A stretch of 64,000 nt of DNA, from positions 424,190,200 through 424,254,199 of the forward strand of contig NC_133658.1 in NCBI RefSeq assembly GCF_037893015.1, written 5' to 3'. Source of the DNA: Macrotis lagotis (Eukaryota > Chordata > Mammalia > Peramelemorphia > Peramelidae). Each line of letters opens with the position of its first letter. Positions within the stretch are counted from its first letter, which is position 1. The position numbers and the translations under genes were made by a program. This document shows, piece after piece, positions 13,225 through 25,040 of this stretch. The notes beneath the pieces were generated by a model. That model saw only the letters and a program-made list of their open reading frames with translations. It did not search any database and was not told the DNA's origin.

Positions 13225-13602
13225 CCCTTTTATAGAATATAAGCTCAATAAGAGTAGAGATAATGCCATTTTTATATTTATACCTCTAGTGTCTAGCATA
13301 GTAGTTGTTATTCTTCAGTTGTTTTAGTTTTGTCTGACACTTTGTGATCCCATTTGGTATTTTCTTGGCAAATATACTGGAATGGTTTGCCATTTCTTTT
13401 GCCAGCTTATTTACAGGTGAGGGAACTGAGGCAAAGAGGACTAAGTGCCAAAAGGTTATACAGCTAGTAAGTGTCTGAGTCGGGATGTGAATTCAGTTCA
13501 GATTCTAAGGGCTTGATTCTAAGTCCAATGTGCTATCCACTGTTCCACCTAGCTGTTGGCATATAGTGGCCATTTTCTAAATGCTTGTTTATTGATTCAT
13601 AC
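13225..13602 (+). mobile_element. L2 3' end, split by SINE
   Basis: 'agaatataagctcaataaga' through 'gtgtctagcatagtag', then, after the SINE at 13306-13557, 'ctaaatgcttgtttattgat'. This is the common L2 3' terminus. Confidence 0.75.
13306..13557 (-). mobile_element. Bov-B-tailed tRNA SINE in an L2 3' end
   Basis: Tail cttcagttgttttagttttg to head ccacctagctgttgg. The flanking L2 3' text 'gtgtctagcatagtag' continues after it as 'catatagtggccattttc', so the SINE split an L2. Confidence 0.88.
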
Positions 13603-14033
13603 ATTCTAAGTTCCACTGCAAATGAGGATCATCAATGGTTTACCGATGGGTATGAAAGAAGGCTTTTTATTGTGCTGCTCATAGAAAAGGACCTATTTCC
13701 AAGGTGGTCATGTCCTCTCCTATAGTCATGTAATTTATACATGGAGTCTGTCATATTGGTCAGTCAATAAGCATTTACTAAGTGCTTACTGTGTTCTAGT
13801 ATTGGAATTTAGGGGTTGTTCAGAAAAGACTACCACCTCTGGTGTGAGAGTTGCAAATCCACCTTTGATGTCCATCTATCACCCTATTCTCACTTATGGT
13901 CCCAAGAAACTATAGCATGCATAGCAGTCACACTCCAATAAAATCATTTTGACAGATGGCTAAACAGGATAAGGTTAACTGACAGAGTGTTAGGGAAATG
14001 CCTACTCCGAGCCTGTAACAACTTTTCCCAGTG

Positions 14034-14330
14034 GAATGAGCAGATGAGAACTGTTTGTTCCAATGGCCACTAAGGTGGCTGAAGCAGACCATGTGGATTA
14101 CTTAGAACTTGATCAGATCTTGAAGATGCCAAGGTCATTCACTATGTCTTGAGCCATCCTGACCTTTATCTTACCTCTGGACTCCAGTGATTCTGGGAAA
14201 GAGTGAGATTGATGACTTTGTGTAACTCTGCCTCACTTAAATCTAATTCACACTCAAGTCAAGAAATCATCCTGTGGTGTCACTGGTCCTTTTAGAAAAT
14301 GAAGGATGAACAGCAACTGTGTTCATCAGG
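14034..14330 (+). mobile_element. RTE-tailed repeat without tRNA head
   Basis: It ends 'ctctgcctcacttaaatc', 'tcactggtccttttagaaaa', 'tgaaggatgaacagcaac', the same 3' end type as the RTE-tailed SINEs. The body from about 13860 differs and has no tRNA head that I can see. It is either another SINE subfamily or a 5'-truncated LINE piece. Confidence 0.6.
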
Positions 14331-14546
14331 GATATGAAACTAAGCAAAAAGAAAGATTGCACTTTCCCTTATGGAGTTTACGCTCTGGAAGACAACACAT
14401 AAAAGAGGAGCTGAAAAGCATGGTGAGGGTAGATAAGAGGTACAAGCATGAAGGAGTGATGGGTTAAAATGATAGAATTACGGGTAGCAGGACCTGGGCC
14501 CTTGCCCAAAATGGAAGTTCTAGGAAGAACTCACCAATGTGTGTGT

Positions 14547-14714
14547 GGGGGGTGAAGTTAGGTGGCACAGTGGATAGAGCACCAGCCCTGGAATCAGGAG
14601 TACCTGAGTTCACATCTGGCCTCAGACACTTAATAATTACCTAGCTGTGTGGCCTTGGGCAAGCCACTTAACCCCATTGCCTTGCAAAAACTAAAAAAAA
14701 AAAAAAAAAAAAAA
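14547..14714 (+). mobile_element. Young tRNA-headed SINE
   Basis: Head gaagttaggtggcacagtgg through tail ccttgcaaaaactaaa and a run of over 20 A. The long pure A-tail suggests recent insertion. Confidence 0.94.
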
Positions 14715-14879
14715 GAGGAGCAGTATGCAGGAAGCAGTTGAAATGAATGCTCCCTAACCCCTATAGGATTTCTTTCTAGGTTTCAAGGCAGGTTCAAGTT
14801 TCAGAGTGAAATCTTTCCTTGTCCCTCCAACTAGAGATGTTCCACTTATACCCAAATCCCTTTTAGAATTATGAGTGAT

Positions 14880-15070
14880 TAAGTCCTTCATAGACTTAGA
14901 GTTTAGAAGGGACCTTGGGAGTCATTGAGTTCAACTCTCATTTTACAGATGAAGAGACTGAGATCAAGGGGGTTAAGCAGTTAGCCAAGATAACACAAGA
15001 GGCAAATGGCAGGACTGAGATACAGACCCAGGACCTCTGACTTCAAATAATCACACTCTGTTTGTCTTTT
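14880..15070 (-). repeat. MIR-like SINE
   Basis: 'gaagggaccttgggagtcat', 'ttttacagatgaagagactg' and 'cccaggacctctgacttc' are clear MIR words. Confidence 0.72.
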
Positions 15071-17430
15071 CCTATGTACTTATATATTCCAATCTGCATT
15101 ATTTTTATTTCAATTCACTACAATAAATTTTTGTTATACATCTACTATGTTACTATGTGCAACAGGCACTATACAGGTCTCATTCATCTCTATAAGTTTC
15201 TTAGAGACAGACACTGAACAAATTTTCATCTCTGACTGCACAGGGCAAATGGTAGGTGCTTACTAAGTAAAGGTATAAATATTGTAGGCAGGGTTGGTCT
15301 CCAAGTACAAGGTAAAGGAGTCCTCTTATTAGAGTTAGGGTATAGGGTCAAACCCTACAGTTGAATTGATTCTGATTCCTTAGAGCTATATAGATCCTGA
15401 GAATTGAGCTATCTCCATTTAAAGGACAAGGAATATTTTCCCCTTGCTCAGCGCCATATAGTCTCAGAGTCTGGAACATAGGTGAAGCTGCATTAATTTA
15501 GTCTTTTTCAGTCATGTCTTACTCTTCATGATAAATGACTCATACAGGGGGAACCCTAGGAAAGGATCTAGAAGGTTCAGTTCAACTTCTGATCCTGGCA
15601 TTCAAGAACTTTTCTGCTTTGATTCCAACTTACTTTTACCAGTTTTCTTTCCTGTCTTATCTTTATGCACTGGAGATTCTATTCAAATTGAATTGTCCTC
15701 TTCTTTTACTTATGCTATCCATCCTATCTTTAAGACATTCCTCTCTAGCTCCATTTTGTCTATTGAAATCATCCTTTGTTTTTTTTTCCACAGAAAAACT
15801 TCCTCTATGATACTTTCTCTGACCTGCCAAGATGAATCCATTTTTCCTCTTTAGATATCTCACAGTGCCAGAAAAAGGACCCCTTTTCCTGCTCATCTCA
15901 CTTCCCTTTGGGAGTCTTTTATATATACATCTTTCTCTTCATTAAATTCCAAACTCTGAGAATATGATTTCTATTCTAAATCTTTGTATGCAGGCACAAG
16001 GTCTTATACACAGTAAACATTTAATAAATGTTTGCCAAATTGAATTGACTCTTAGTTCTACAAGAGACCTTAGTAGAATCATCGACCCTTAGAAAATCAG
16101 AACCAAAAGGGATTTTAGAATGACAAACCCTTTAGAAGGTGTCAACCTTTAAGAGTTTGACCTTAATAAAGACAAACAGAATTAAGCTAACGTGTTAGCC
16201 TCCAGAGTTTGGTCTTAAGAAAGAACAAATTAAAACAAAGAGTACAGCAGGATCAGAAATGATTATTCTATCAGGGAAGTAGCCCTCAAATCTGTTAGGA
16301 GCAGAATGGTGCTATTAAGAATTCCATTAGGTCAGGAGGAGTACCCTCTCCTGACTCAGGACTTTTGGGTCTTATTTATGCTAAAGACCTCCACAAAACA
16401 TGGGAATCCTCTCCCTCCAGGATGTTGGTGCCATCCTGTGGCAGTAGACAAGATCCAGAAAGACAAACTGGCTAGTCTTTTGTTTTTTTAAGTTTGACAA
16501 GGGTAAAAACCAAAAAGCACCTCATAGATTAAGAATTTCTAATATGGGATCCATGGACTCCTGGCTTCATAGATAGATTTCAGGGGGATCATGAAATTGG
16601 ATAGGAAACAAATCACATCTTTATTTTCACTAACTTCTTGTTGAAATTTAGTATTTCCTTCAATTATTAAATTAAAAAAAATTCTCATTATTCTAAGAAG
16701 CAGGCTTCATAAGTCTGTTGATACAAAATAAAGGTTAAGGGCTACTGCCATAGATCATCATTTTGACCTTTTTGCTCCATGAGAGAGATGCTAGTTCCCT
16801 TCCACAGTAAAGAAGGTCTGTAACCTTGGTTTCATATATTCTTCTAGGCTATGCCATTCCCTAGGAAACCTGGTTGGGTGGGCTACAAGTGAGAACTGGG
16901 TTAGAAAGCTAGTAACTCCAAAGAATTCTGCCTTGAGTCCTTCTAGATGTTCTGAATGCCTGCCAGTGCTGGGATCATTGCTAAGGAACCAGTACGAAAA
17001 GGGAAAAGAAAAAAAATAGGAGTTTAGGCTAGGCAGGGAATCTGTGACTAAGAAAATAAGTCAAAATTCTAAGTGCACATGAATTTAGGGAGCCAGAGAG
17101 TGGGTAAGCAAATAATTTAGGACCCAACCAAGGGTGGGATGAGTCCTTAGGTATATGGTAAATAGAAATAATAATAAGCAAAATAATAGTAGTAATAAAG
17201 TCCTTCATTAAAATCCTACAACAATGCTTTATTGTAGTGTGGAGATAGCTGAATTCTCAGCTAGAAAATCTCTGGTGATATAGGTCTGTCTGTCTTTGGA
17301 GAGTCTGAATAGTTAAATTGAGAGTGATATTGCCTAGGGGTAGTAATTTTATTTTTCAACAGTAACTCTCAAGGACTATTTACCAAGACATTAAGAGATT
17401 ATGATGAAAGAACTACTCACAGTGAAGAAA
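15071..17430. other. Intergenic, mostly unassigned
   Basis: Holds the L2 end at 15915-16045. Overlapping frames at 15528-15896 on both strands lack any recognisable domain. Confidence 0.45.
15915..16045 (+). mobile_element. L2 3' end
   Basis: 'cattaaattccaaactctga', 'gcaggcacaaggtcttatac' and 'atttaataaatgtttgcc' match the L2 terminus. Confidence 0.7.
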
Positions 17431-17434
17431 TTTG

Positions 17435-17710
17435 TTATTATTGTTCAGTCATTTTTCAGTCACATCTGACTCTTCTGTGACCCCATTTGGTCTTCTTGGC
17501 AGAGATATTAGTAGTTTGCCTTTTCTTCTCCAGTTAATTTTATGGATAAAAAAAAAAACTGAGACTTAACAAGGTTAAGTAACTTACCCAGAGTCACACA
17601 GGTAGTAAGTGTCTGAGGCCTGATTTAAATTTAGGAAGATCTGAGTATTCCTGGTTCCAGATACTATATCCACTATGTCCACTATATCCACTATGTCATC
17701 TAGTTGCTCC
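17435..17710 (-). mobile_element. Bov-B-tailed tRNA SINE (Mar-1-like)
   Basis: Tail tgttcagtcatttttcagtc, 'gaccccatttgg', 'ttctccag', head ctagttgctcc. The head contains a local 'ccactatgt/ccactatat' triplication at about 17670-17697. Confidence 0.87.
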
Positions 17711-17825
17711 AAAAGAAATTAAGATTTTTTTTATGTAGCTCCTTAATGATTATAATGCAACTGATCAGATATATAGTGGAGTATGCCATGCCCCATATCT
17801 GTGGGAGTCAGTGGTATGCTAACGG

Positions 17826-19558
17826 TTCTTGTCCTTCATTATTGAAGAAGACCAAAATGACATCACTATGTTTGAGACAAATTGCAGTGTTTCCAACTGT
17901 GGCTGATCAGACCAATACAAGCTTGGAATGCTCTACCACAAGTTGGACACAAATAGTCCATGTGAACACCTAGGGTGGATACACATTTCCTTTGAGCTGC
18001 TTCAATTCTGTCTTCCTTATAGAGTACAGTATCCTCACTGATGAGGGTACACCATGCTGGGTGGTTCTGTGCCAGTGTGTCCCAAACTGTACAGTCAATT
18101 CTAAAGTTCTTCAATGAGACATTCAGGGTATCTTGGTATTGCTTCTCCTGAGCCCCTTGTGTTTGCCCTGTGTGAGTTCTCCATAACATAGTTGTTTTGG
18201 CAAGTATAAGTCTAGAAATCTAACAATGTGTCCAGTCCATCATTATTGCACTCTCTGTAGTAATATTGGAATGCTAGGAAGTTTAGCACAAGAAAGGACC
18301 TTAGTGTCTGGTATTTTCTCTTGCCAGGTGATCTTCAAAAATCTTTCTAAGACAGTTTAAATGGAAGTGATTCAGTTTCCTGACATGGTTCTGGTAGACT
18401 GTCCAGGTTTCACAAGCATATAACAATGAGGTCAGCACAAGAGCTCTATAGATCTTGTTTGGTAGTTGGTCTAATACCACTTCTCCACCATACTTTCTTT
18501 TTTTAAAAAAATTGTTTAAAATTTTATTTATTCAAGGCAATGCAGTTAAGTGACTTCCCCCAAAGTCATACAGCTAGGCTATTATTAAGTGTCTGAAGTT
18601 GGATTTGAACTCAGGTTCTCCTGACTCTAGGGCCAGTGCTCTATCCTCTGCACCCTCTTCCATACTTTTGGGAACTAGCTGTGGCAATGCAAGTAGCAAT
18701 CTCATTGTCAATGTGTACATCCTTGGAAAGGATACTGCCAAGGTAAGTGAACTTGTCCACAGTCCTCAAACTTCTCCATTTACTCTAACCGATGGTTCCA
18801 CATATGGATGGTATGGTGCTGGCTGATGGAGCACCTGTGTTTTCTTGCTATTAATTGTTAGACCAAAATTAGCACAAGCAGCAGAGAATCAATCCATGAT
18901 TTGTTGCAGTTCAGCTTCAGGGAATGCATTGAGTGCAAACAGAAGATCGTGCACCAGCACTACCTCTACTTTGGTTTTGGCTTGTAGCCTTTTCAAAAAT
19001 TAAAGAATTTGCCATCAGTGCAGTAGCTGACCTTGAGGTCATGTTCATCCTCAGTGAAGGTGTTTGATAACATGGTTAAAAATATGCTAAAAAGCATAGA
19101 AGCAAGATCATACCCTTGTTTCACTCCATTGGTTATTGGGAAATCTCGAGAGCACTGTCCAATATCCAGAAATTGGGCACACATGCTCTCATGGAATTGA
19201 TGGACAATACTGAAGAACTTTTCTGGGCAACAAAATTTTGACATAATTTTCCATAAACCCACAGGACAGATGGTATCAAAGGCCTGTTCAGATCTACAGG
19301 TGTTGTATACAGACCTCTGTTCTGTTCCTGGAGTTGATGGGCAGCAAACACCATATCAACTGTTCCTTGACCTTTTCTGAAGTCACTCTGGCTCTCAAGG
19401 AGGTGACCAACTTCCAGATGAATGATCAGCCTATTGAGAAGGACTCTGGCAAGAATCTTACCAGCAATGACTAAAAGAAAAATACTCCTGTGATTGTCAC
19501 AGGACAATCTATTCCCTTTACCTTTTACCCTTGGGGTTGCCACAGGAATAACTGACAC
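17826..19558 (-). mobile_element. RTE-type LINE, 5'-truncated and decayed
   Basis: The minus strand carries broken reverse transcriptase text. At 19558-19133 it reads NHRSIFLLVIAGKILARVLLNRL, the 'YR.ISLL...GKI.ARVLLNRL' fingers block, then Q.DFRKGQGTVDMVFAAHQLQEQ. At 19262-18993 it reads GLWKIMSKFCCPEKF and FPITNGVKQGYDLASMLFSIF, the conserved 'NGVKQGC.LAP.LFS' block. At about 18470-18400 it encodes LTSLLYACETWTVYQNH. At 18189-17866 the C-terminus reads LNVSLKNFRIDC.VWDTLAQ and ends in a CxxCGRAF...IGLISH zinc-finger-like tail. The 3' UTR ends near 17826 with 'tggtcttcttcaataatgaaggacaa'-type text (split here at the SINE-shared tail). Several frame changes and stops separate these blocks, so it is dead. 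A SINE splits it at 18497-18659. RTE-clade membership is from recall of related proteins; the LINE call is firm. Confidence 0.85.
18497..18659 (-). mobile_element. tRNA-headed marsupial SINE (young family) inside RTE LINE
   Basis: Minus-strand SINE flanked by ccatacttt at 18488-18496 and 18660-18668, so it inserted into the already present LINE. The core gtctgaagttggatttgaac and the gcaaggcaatg-like tail are recognisable though diverged. Confidence 0.88.
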
Positions 19559-19984
19559 TGGACATTGAAAGCAGGACTATCTGAACATGAGGTTAGGGCA
19601 GGAATGAAGTCACACAAGTGGTATGAATATATTAGACTACCTACCTCCTTTTTGTTCATTGTAACCTTTGTGTTTGGAAAGAATTGCTGGTCTTTCACTG
19701 ATTTAATTTGGATGACAGAAAGATATTGTGTGGGGTACTGGGATCTCTGCCTATCATGGAACTGATTGAGAAAGAAAGATCTAGATCTTGAGTGGAGGCA
19801 TAAACTGATAGTTGGGATTGAGGACAGGGTGAGTACCAAAGTACTGGTCATAGCTAGCTAGAGCAGAGATGAGTAGCTGGGGTGGACATAGAGGGAGAGA
19901 AGGTGGTTATGAACTTCTTTCTTATGGTATTCCCACCTTTCAGTTTTTGCTCTGAGGTCCTAGATTCATTCTCCTAATCTTGCT

Positions 19985-20180
19985 TTGTTGCTGTTCAGTC
20001 ATGTCCAGCTCTTCATGACTCCATATTTTTTTTTCTTGGCAGAGTTACTGGAGTGATTTGTCATTTCCTTCTCCAGCTCATTTTACAGATGAGGAAACTG
20101 AGGCAAATAGTGTTAAATACCTGTGTGTCTGAGGTCAGATTTGAACTCAGGAAGATAAGTCTAGTAACTCTATCCACTAT
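19985..20180 (-). mobile_element. Bov-B-tailed tRNA SINE, head cut
   Basis: Tail gctgttcagtcatgtccagc through 'gaggaaactgaggcaaa' to 'tatccactat'. It is directly joined to the RTE-tailed SINE at 20181. Confidence 0.85.
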
Positions 20181-20505
20181 GATGATGTTTGTCCTTCATT
20201 TTTGAAAAAGACTGTGACCATAGTTGGGGGGAGGTGGGTAATGCCATAACAGGCATGGGAATTGAATTCAAGTGGGGTGGGGTGGGAGGGGATTGTGCTA
20301 AATCACTAGTCTCACTTTCTCCTACAGAGCCATCTGGATCCAGTGGCCAGATATGAATTAGGATGACTGGAGATAGCCCTGGATGTGAGGCAATCTGGGT
20401 TAAGTGACTTGCCCAAAATCACACACTAGTAAGTGTCTGAGGTCACATTTGAACTCAGGTCCTTCTGACTTCAGAGTCAGTAACTCCACCCACTATTTCA
20501 TCTAA
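20181..20505 (-). mobile_element. RTE-tailed tRNA SINE
   Basis: On the minus strand: head near 20505, body 'tatctggccactggatcc', tail 'tttttcaaaaatgaaggac' ending at 20181. Same family as 31613-31915, with a G-rich variable part at 20262-20292. Confidence 0.87.
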
Positions 20506-20691
20506 TATCAGTATTTTGTTCACTGCACCTCCCTCTGGTGCTCTCTTGCTGGGTTAATCCATTTAGATTTAAACTTCAGCCTGCAAGTTGAACTACTCTG
20601 ACTGGAGAGTATAACTTTTTGAAAACTCATTTAAGCTATCATATCAAGTTATTTCAATCCACTGCACCTTCCACTGTACCACCTAGCTGCC

Positions 20692-20800
20692 CTGGTGGGA
20701 TTAAGCAACTTGCCCAAGTTCACACAGCTTGGTAATTATTAAATGTCTCTTAGGCCGGATTTGAACTGACTCCAGGGTCAGCGTTTTATTATCAAGCTAT
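20692..20800 (-). mobile_element. tRNA-headed SINE, rearranged
   Basis: The core (cacacagcttggtaattatt, gccggatttgaactgac) is present. A detached head piece, ccactgtaccacctagctgcc, lies on the left at 20674-20694 instead of at the right end, so the copy is broken or two partial copies abut. Confidence 0.75.
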
Positions 20801-20924
20801 TTCTAGGTTATTTTCACATTCCAACTAACAACTTATATTGAATATTTTGCCATAACTCTCTTCTTTGCTCCCCTTCCCCCCACCTTTACCCTTGACTTTC
20901 TTCCTTCTGCCTGCTCTGGGAATA

Positions 20925-21395
20925 ATTGTCAAATCAATACTACCATTGCTTCTGGAAAGTGTGTGGCAATCAAATGCCCCGTGGCTTCACTACTGTGACT
21001 GCTAAGACCAAAATGACCTTCGTGGACTCGTCTCAAATATTTGAGAGTAGTCTTCCATCATTAGAATGCAAATTATCGATAATCAACTGTGAAAGATTTA
21101 GTTTCTCTCATGAAAACGAGGATCCAAAACAATTCCAAAGGCTCAGGATGGAAATTGCTAACCACCTCCAGAGAGAGAACTGATAAACTTTGAATTCAGG
21201 TTGAAGCATATTTTTTTTCACTTAATTTTTCATGCCTTTTTTCTTTCTTTTTATTTGGCAACATGAAAAACGTGGAAATATTTTGCATGACTTCATATGT
21301 ATAAAGGGTATTGTGTTTCTTTTATTCTAGAAGGGTGAAGGAGGCAGTGGAGAGAGGGAAAGAATTTGGAAATAAAAATAAAAGAAAGTAAGTTA
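20925..21395 (+). mobile_element. L1 3' end (+); left part unassigned
   Basis: From about 21115 the text 'acaattccaaaggctcagg', 'ccacctccagagagagaac', 'ttgaagcata' and 'gtggaaatattttgcatgac' is a typical marsupial L1 3' end ending in A-rich sequence at 21395. The segment 20925-21115 is open for 63 codons in one frame but matches nothing I know. Confidence 0.7.
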
Positions 21396-21559
21396 CTTAA
21401 AAGCAGTGAATAATTCACTTTTATATATGTATCCTCAACAATTAGCAAAGTAGTTAGCATGTAGTGGTCATTTAATAGATGTTTGTTTACTCGTTCATTT
21501 TATTGTTATCTTTTGTTTCCTACATTGCCAGGATTTCCCCAGTAACCCTCCCCTCCCTG

Positions 21560-22007
21560 CTTTTTCCTCCTAGATCACTATCCCATATAACAAAAAATAT
21601 TTTTTAAAGAAAAGAAAAAGAAAAAGACCCAAATCAGTAAAACTGACTGATACATTGAAAAAGTCTGAAAATATTTGCTAGACTGTGTAATCATTCCTTC
21701 CACTTTTGCAAAGAAGTAGAATGACACTGTCTTCTCATAGCTCTTCCTTAGTGTCATTCTTATTCTTTGTAATATTGTAATATTCACTTTTGATTGTTTT
21801 GTGGTTATTCTTTCCATTTTCATCACTATAGTGATTGTATATAATTTCCTTGTCTCTACTTACTTCACTCTGCATCAGATCATATTTTCTGTTTCTCTGA
21901 ATTCATTGTATTCTCTGTATTCATATGTATGTTCTTTAGTGATACCATAAAAAAATGTGATCACTTCTTACAGCATATTAATATTCCATTCCATCCATTT
22001 ACCACAA
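21560..22007 (-). mobile_element. L1 3' end (-)
   Basis: Antisense 3' end: 'agtgataccataaaaaaat', 'cttctctgaattcattg', 'cagcatattaatattccatt'. These are the complement of the ORF2 C-terminal and 3' UTR words seen in other L1 copies. Confidence 0.78.
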
Positions 22008-22106
22008 TTTTTTTTGGGGGGGTTGTAAGGCAATGGGGGTTAAGTGACTTACCCATGGTTACACAGCTAAGTAATTTTTAAGTATCTGAGGTCAGATTTG
22101 AACACA
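22008..22106 (-). mobile_element. tRNA-headed SINE, head missing
   Basis: Tail and core are present (gtaaggcaatgggggttaag, ggtcagatttgaac). The tRNA head is absent and L1 text follows directly. Confidence 0.85.
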
Positions 22107-22163
22107 AGAGTTTATATCGATTGTTTTTCTAACATTAACCCATCCTTGCATTCCTTATATGCC

Positions 22164-22243
<80 letters not shown>

Positions 22244-22460
22244 AACAAAATGATTGATTTTCTTGATGAATTTCTATAGTTCAACAGGATTATAAAATGT
22301 TCTGAATTAACATTCATTAATAGCATTGGTCTCCTTTATTTGTTTTATTCTCCCTTAGTTGGGGTATTAGGAATATATTTATCTCATAAAAGGAGTCTGA
22401 TAAAGTGCCTTATTTCTCAATTTCTGAGTATAATTTAAGTAGTAGTGATACTAGTTATTC
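22107..22460 (-). mobile_element. L1 reverse-transcriptase fragment
   Basis: 'aacattaacccatccttgca' and 'gggtattaggaatatattta', 'tctcataaaaggagtctgat' are antisense L1 RT text. A (TA)n(GA)n tract lies inside. Confidence 0.72.
22172..22241. repeat. (TA)n(GA)n microsatellite
   Basis: About 30 bp of ta joined to about 40 bp of ga, inside an L1 relic. Confidence 0.93.
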
Positions 22461-22581
22461 TTCATGAGGCAGCTACAAGACCCAAATGAATATAGTACTA
22501 AATCTGGAGTCAGAAGATCTGAGTTCATCTCTAACCTCAGACATTTACTACCTATGTGTCCCTGATCACTTAACAACCCCC

Positions 22582-22705
22582 ATTAGACTGTGAGCACCTT
22601 GAAGGCAGGAAGTGTCTTTTACCTCTTTTTGCAAACCCAGCATAGTGCAAATATAGTGCCTGACACATAGTAAAGCAGTCAACAAATATTGAATGATTGA
22701 CTGGC
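22582..22705 (+). mobile_element. L2 3' end
   Basis: 'attagactgtgagcaccttg', 'aaggcaggaagtgtctttt' and 'tgcctgacacatagtaaag' are the classic L2 3' words. A partial tRNA SINE precedes it (22466-22580). Confidence 0.78.
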
Positions 22706-22889
22706 AACCTCTTATCTTCCTCAGTCTCTTCAACTATAAAAATGAAGATAGTAATAGCTTTGTCCCAGGTTATTGTAAAGATCAGAGGTGATAAAAATCA
22801 TAAAGCCTTCAGTGTCTGGCACATAATGAATACTTGTTTCTTTCCTTTCTTTAAAATTTGATAGAATTTTCTTGTAAAACTTTTAGCAG

Positions 22890-23050
22890 GGGTGGCTAGG
22901 TGGAGTAGTGGATAAAGTACCAGCCCTGGAGTCAGGAGTACCTGAGTTCAAATCTGATCTCAGACACTTAATAATTACCTAGCTGTGTGGCCTTGGGCAA
23001 GCCACTTAACCCCATTTGCCTTGCAAAAACCTTAAAAAAAAAAAAAAAAG
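22890..23050 (+). mobile_element. Young tRNA-headed SINE
   Basis: Complete copy with a 14-bp duplication aaaacttttagcag (22876-22889 and 23051-23064). It sits at the left edge of an L1 antisense block. Confidence 0.95.
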
Positions 23051-23064
23051 AAAACTTTTAGCAG

Positions 23065-23880
23065 CAGAATTTCTTTTCTTTTGGTAGTTCCTTTATAGCT
23101 TGTTCTATTTCCCTTTATTGGATTGTTTAACATATCTATTTGGTCTTCTGTTAGTTTATATATTTTATGTTTTTGAAGTTATTCCTCTATTTCTTTTGTA
23201 TTTTTAGTTTTGTTTACTTACAATGGTGCATTATAGGTTTTGATCATTTTTTTCTGGTTTTATTGTGATTTCACTTTGTTCATTCACTGTTTTGTTGGTT
23301 TGATTTTCTGTTCTTTTCTTATTAATCAAATTGGCTAAAGGCTTATTGATTTTGTAAATTTTTTCAAGGGACCAACTTTTAAATTTTTTAAGGTCTTTTT
23401 GGTTTTAGTTTATTTATTGTCTAATTTATATTATCTCTTCTTTTGTGCTTATTTTGTGTTTGTTTATTTGTTGACTTCCTATTTTTTAAAATGCATATTC
23501 ATTTCATTAATTCTCTTCTTTTTTATTTTGTTATTATAGATTTTTAAAGTCATAATTTTCCCCAGGTCTGCTTTAGTTGCATACCAGGCATTTTAATATG
23601 TAATTGTAGTTTCATCATTATAATTTTCTTTCAGATAATTACTTTCTTTAACCCATCCATTATTTAGGGTTTTTGTTATATCATAATTTGTATTTGCCTT
23701 TTATTTGGATTCCTTGAAATAGATACATTTTAAAAACTGTATTATGGTCTATCAAGGATGTGCTTATTATTTCTGTTGTTTTAAATTTGTTTTCCAGTAA
23801 TGGTCAATTTTTTTGAAAATGTTCCTTTTGGATACTGTGAAATATGTATGTTCTTTAGTGATATCATAAAAAAATCTGAT
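23065..23880 (-). mobile_element. L1 ORF2 endonuclease/RT fragment
   Basis: T-rich antisense ORF2: 'ccaacttttaaattttttaa', 'tttagttgcataccaggca', 'taacccatccattatttagg'. It parallels 35560-35930 in the larger L1. Confidence 0.78.
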
Positions 23881-23884
23881 TGTA

Positions 23885-24180
23885 AGTCAGATTAATCAAA
23901 GAATATAGTCCAGAATAAAAGAGGTGGCAGTCCCAGCACATTCTGCCTTGGTCATTCCGCATCTGGAGCATTGTGGTTAGTTATATACTAATAGTTGTCA
24001 GACTTTAACAAACTGCAGTACCCATGAAGGAAGGCTACAGGATCCTTAGGGAACCAGAAATGATGTTATTCAAAGATTTATTGAGGGAATCAAGCATGTT
24101 TAACCTAGAGAAAAGAAGATAGGGAAATTCAATTGGCAAATGACAGTATTTTGGGATCCACCTAATGATACCACATAACT
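23885..24180 (+). mobile_element. CR1/L3 LINE fragment
   Basis: The + strand encodes pieces of the CR1 C-terminus: 'catctggagcattgtgg' (HLE.C) and MFNLEKRR at about 24095-24122, matching the 'LFSLEKRR' block. Confidence 0.68.
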
Positions 24181-24399
24181 CCATGTTGTTCTCAAGAATA
24201 TCACTTAAAAATTTTGAAGCTCATAAAATTACATAAACCATAGGACTTAGAGACCAGAAGCCAAGTGATATGCTCAAGACTTCATAGATAGGATCAAAAT
24301 GCTTTGCTGAAATTTATTCTATTGGAAAACTATTAATGAGTAAATAGATCCTTTTCATTCAGACTTTATAGAGAGCACATATCAAGGAAGTATTTTGAA

Positions 24400-24780
24400 A
24401 AATAGCCTCCCCCCGCAAAATCCAATGATTTGTTTTAGGATTTTCATTGCAAAAGAACTAGTATGTTTAAATAAATTATGATTCATTAATGTAATAGAAT
24501 ATTTTTATATAATTATGATTAATAAGTTTCAGTAATATAAGGATATATGGAAAGATCTTTATGAAATAATTAAAAATAAAAAATAAGTAGAACCAGAAGA
24601 ATGAAATACACATAGACACTGTGATTATCTATAGAATAAGAGAAAGTGAACAAGAAAAAATGGACAAATAAACCATTCCAATACAAACTTAGAAGTAACA
24701 GAATAGTGTTAATTATACTTTATATATTAAAATTAATCACTATGTAAATCACTGCTATTTTGGTTAATAGGATCAATGTC
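24400..24780 (+). mobile_element. L1 3' end fragment (+)
   Basis: 'aatagaatatttttatata', 'aagtagaaccagaagaatg' and 'cacatagacactgtgatt' match the L1 '...GILL' and 'agcagaaccagaagaa' 3' words. Old. Confidence 0.65.
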
Positions 24781-24796
24781 CAATTAAGTCTTTAAT

Positions 24797-25040
24797 GGGG
24801 CAACTAGGTGGCAGAGTAGATACTGGGCCTGGAGTCAGGAAGACATCTCCTTGAATTCAAATCTAGCCTCAGATGCATTATAGTTGTGTGACCCTGGGCA
24901 TGTCACTTAACTCAGTTTGTCTTCATTTCCTCTTCTGTAAAATGATCTAGAGAAGGAAAGGGCAAAACACTCCAGTATCTTTACCAAGAAAAACCCAAAT
25001 TGTCAGGAAGAGGTAGACACTGAATAACAACAACAATAAG
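24797..25040 (+). mobile_element. Bov-B-tailed tRNA SINE
   Basis: Head ggggcaactaggtggcagag, 'ccagtatctttaccaag', tail 'gtagacactgaataacaac' then (AAC)n. Nearly full length. Confidence 0.9.

Noticed and set aside
15528-15896. Overlapping 108-, 91- and 77-codon frames
   Set aside because: Mutually exclusive frames without domains in AT-rich DNA beside an L2 end.
20926-21183. 85-codon frame containing CFWKVC, resembling the urotensin or somatostatin core
   Set aside because: The match is six residues with no signal peptide or dibasic processing sites, and the right part of the frame is L1 3' end sequence. Treated as chance.
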